From positions 20,916,001 to 20,980,000 of the forward strand of contig CM076267.1 in the NCBI GenBank assembly GCA_038380795.1: a stretch of 64,000 nucleotides of DNA. Direction: 5' to 3'. This stretch comes from Pyrocephalus nanus. Lineage: Eukaryota > Chordata > Aves > Passeriformes > Tyrannidae. The position numbers and the translations under genes are program-made. This document shows positions 61,853 through 64,000 of this stretch, one piece after another. The notes under the pieces were generated by a model, which saw only the letters and a program-made list of their open reading frames with translations, did no database searches and was not told where the DNA came from. Position 1 is the stretch's first letter. Each line of letters starts with the position of its first letter.

Positions 61853-63059
61853 CCTGTCTCTGAGCAATGGCAGTTGGGTTTGATTTGAGTAAAGGAGATG
61901 GTAAGAAGATCCCCCAAACTCTCATAAAGCATTAGACTGTAGGTTATTTGTCTGGTCTGGGTTGATGCTCTGGCCTAAACTGGAAACTTGTTTGCAAAGT
62001 TTCAGGATGATTACCCACTGGCCTATAATGTATGAGCAGAGTGAGACCACGCTATTAAGTCATCCAGGACTGCAAATACTGTGGCACTGAGGAACTATTT
62101 AACATGATGGTATTCTTAGACGGTAGCTTTGTCTGACCTGTTTATTAGGATTGGATCAAGTGGTATTATATTGCTAAAGCCAGAAAGTAAATGACTGAAC
62201 AAAATGTCCTAAGATGGTTCTAACTTATGCAAGAAACTAACTATATACTCTGATTTATTACTTTATTTTCTATCAGCATAGAAAAAACTGACTATAAAAG
62301 TTTGCTGTAAATCTCAGCTTAAATTTTGTGCATGGCTCATAAAGGTCATTGTGCCCAAGGCTCCTTATTTTCCACTTAATCAACTACCACTTCCATGGCC
62401 CAGTTGCATTTCAGCAAACATCCTTTCAGTATGATGTGACACACCCAGTGAATTTGCACAATGTGTGCTTGAAGGAAGCCCTGATCTTTTTACATGTGAG
62501 GACAATGATTCAAGTGTTTAAAATTATCTGAATGTTCTGCATATCAATTCAGCATTGTTGTCATGCCTGAGTCTTTCTAAATGTGAAATTAGTAGATTTA
62601 GAACCCAGAGCTCCCCTGGAGTGTCCCCATAGATAGATTGTAGGTCACAATAACATGAGACAACCTAATTACCATAGCCATTGAAGGGACTGAATGCACA
62701 GTAGGCACTGGATTATGAATGCTCAGTTCCAAGGAATCCATTCCCTAAATGGTTGCTGCTGGGTCCTTCGTAGGCATTTTTATCTGTTTAGTCACAAATT
62801 TGTTCTACAACCATTGGGACAATATTATTACTTAAAAATATCTGCAAAGCTGTAAAAAATTCATCAGCAAATACAAAATGCAAATGCATAATTTTTTTTC
62901 CTTTTAGTGCTGAATTGGTGGGGGATGGGGAATCTGCTGATTCTAGTTTGGATTGTCATGCATGACTTCTCTGTCCCTTTTACATTTGTTTTTGTTTTTC
63001 TATATGACATTGCAAATGTGGGGACAGCCTGAGTAAGAAGCTCAGCAAAACTTGAGAGC

Positions 63060-63151
63060 TTTTTTTTTTTTTTTTTTTTTAAATTTTTTTCTTTTCCAGT
63101 AGTTGCAGTAGCCACAACACTGTTTCCATCATTAAAAAAAAAAAAAAAAAA
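63060..63151. repeat. T21 run and A18 run 53 bp apart
   Basis: Twenty-one T (63060-63080) and eighteen A (63134-63151) are separated by 53 bases that include AAATTTTTTTCTTTTCC. The runs are complementary and could pair as a long A-T hairpin. They may also be two independent homopolymers, or the ends of a small inserted sequence. Confidence 0.9.
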
Positions 63152-64000
63152 TTCTGCTTCAAGCTGAGGGACAGGCACCTTTCTGACTTCAAAAGGTTCA
63201 GTTAGAGAACTGGAGTTCAGTGCAGCTGCTCTCCAGAAATGTTATATTCTGTACTTACGGTCTACATTACTAATTTCTAAAACTGGACATAGCAACCATC
63301 TTACTCTACAACAATAACTGATGTTGCAGTGCTCATTTTTATCTTTATTTTAAAGTTTAAACATTTAGAAACTTGTGGGCAGGTTCTGCATGGCAGCACC
63401 AAGGTCAGTTTTGATCATGTCCTTTCTACAATATGGTCCAGGCTTTGCTCTTGTCATAACATGAGCATGAATGTGAGCACTTGCATCTCAGATTCAGAAG
63501 GACTAATTCAGCTTATATCATCTGGAAAAAGGGTTAAATGAAAGGAGAGTAGAGCAGGTTTTTGTGTCACTGTATTGTGAATGCATCTCTAGAAAACCGT
63601 CTCATGTAGCTGATGCCCTACTGAGTCTAAGTGTAAGCAAATCTCCATCCACACTTACTCCTCAGTCGCTCCTGAGACTGAGCTGGGCAGATCTGGCAGT
63701 AAGCTCTTGATGAAAAAACTTGATACCTGGAAAGTTTTCATCCTAAATTGGTTTGGTTGCAGAAGTGACTGAGACAAGAAGCTGGAAATGCTAATTTTGT
63801 TTTGTTGTCTACCACTTTGCCCCTTTTAAACACTGTGCTGAAATAGTTACACAGGGATTGATGTAAGCACTTACATTTTCCTGCTCACAAGATAGCAACA
63901 ACTCTGAATGATGTAATTTGGTTCCAAATATCACAGTTCAGGTTGTGCCTGAGTTCAACTTCTACAGGACAAGGGCAGCTTACCTACAGTTACCAAATGG

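Larger units (their letters stand above)
56346..64000. other. Noncoding stretch, no recognised gene
   Basis: Unique sequence to the window end. It contains a C8/T18 tract, candidate exons at 57243-57302 and 61670-61852, a 30-bp-period duplication at 58824-58871 and the T21/A18 pair at 63060-63151. GC-richer patches lie at 57000-57110 and 60690-60800. No recognised repeat family besides these. Confidence 0.5.

Noticed and set aside
1..64000. CRISPR arrays, bacterial operons, phage or insertion sequences
   Set aside because: No regularly spaced repeats, ribosome-binding sites or long co-directional genes; the repeat content is avian.
1..64000. Endogenous retrovirus LTRs or internal regions
   Set aside because: No TG...CA-bounded direct long repeats, primer-binding site or gag/pol-like frame was recognised by eye; diverged solo LTRs cannot be excluded.

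Overview
This window is vertebrate nuclear DNA, almost certainly from a bird and probably a passerine. The basis is: moderately AT-rich, CpG-depleted sequence; no operons or long open frames; several CR1 LINE fragments with the avian 3' end; ancient MIR-type SINE relics; and, at 1417-1557, a tRNA-Ile-headed SINE with a CR1-like tail that matches what I know of TguSINE1, a passerine SINE. None of this was checked against a database.

Layout. 1-2.1 kb holds a possible poly(A) site, a weak candidate exon (798-874), the SINE and a short CR1 3' end. 2.1-21.7 kb is mostly unique noncoding DNA with one more CR1 3' end (6650-6752), small tandem duplications and an (ATTTT)n tract. 21.67-22.24 kb is the best preserved CR1 copy, on the minus strand. 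22.2-38.2 kb is unique sequence with long poly-T tracts, a nested inverted repeat (27242-27312), a conserved-element-like block near 31 kb and a pair of phase-compatible candidate exons (33.0-33.6 kb). 38.19-38.80 kb is a decayed CR1 reverse transcriptase segment. 38.8-64 kb holds an older CR1 (44.58-44.92 kb), three MIR-like SINEs (41.4, 47.0, 56.2 kb), a palindromic double AP-1 element (52.51 kb), several weak candidate exons (53.4, 55.3, 57.2, 61.7 kb) and a T-run/A-run pair near 63.1 kb.

I recognise no protein-coding gene, rRNA, functional tRNA, snRNA, CRISPR array or prokaryotic feature. The window reads as intergenic DNA or the inside of a large intron. The candidate exons rest only on splice-like signals and an open frame, which occur by chance in this much sequence, so their confidences are low. 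I found no convincing new multi-gene system. The items most worth checking are the hidden 60-codon frame at 61670-61852, the exon pair at 33 kb, the double AP-1 palindrome and the nested hairpin at 27.2 kb.
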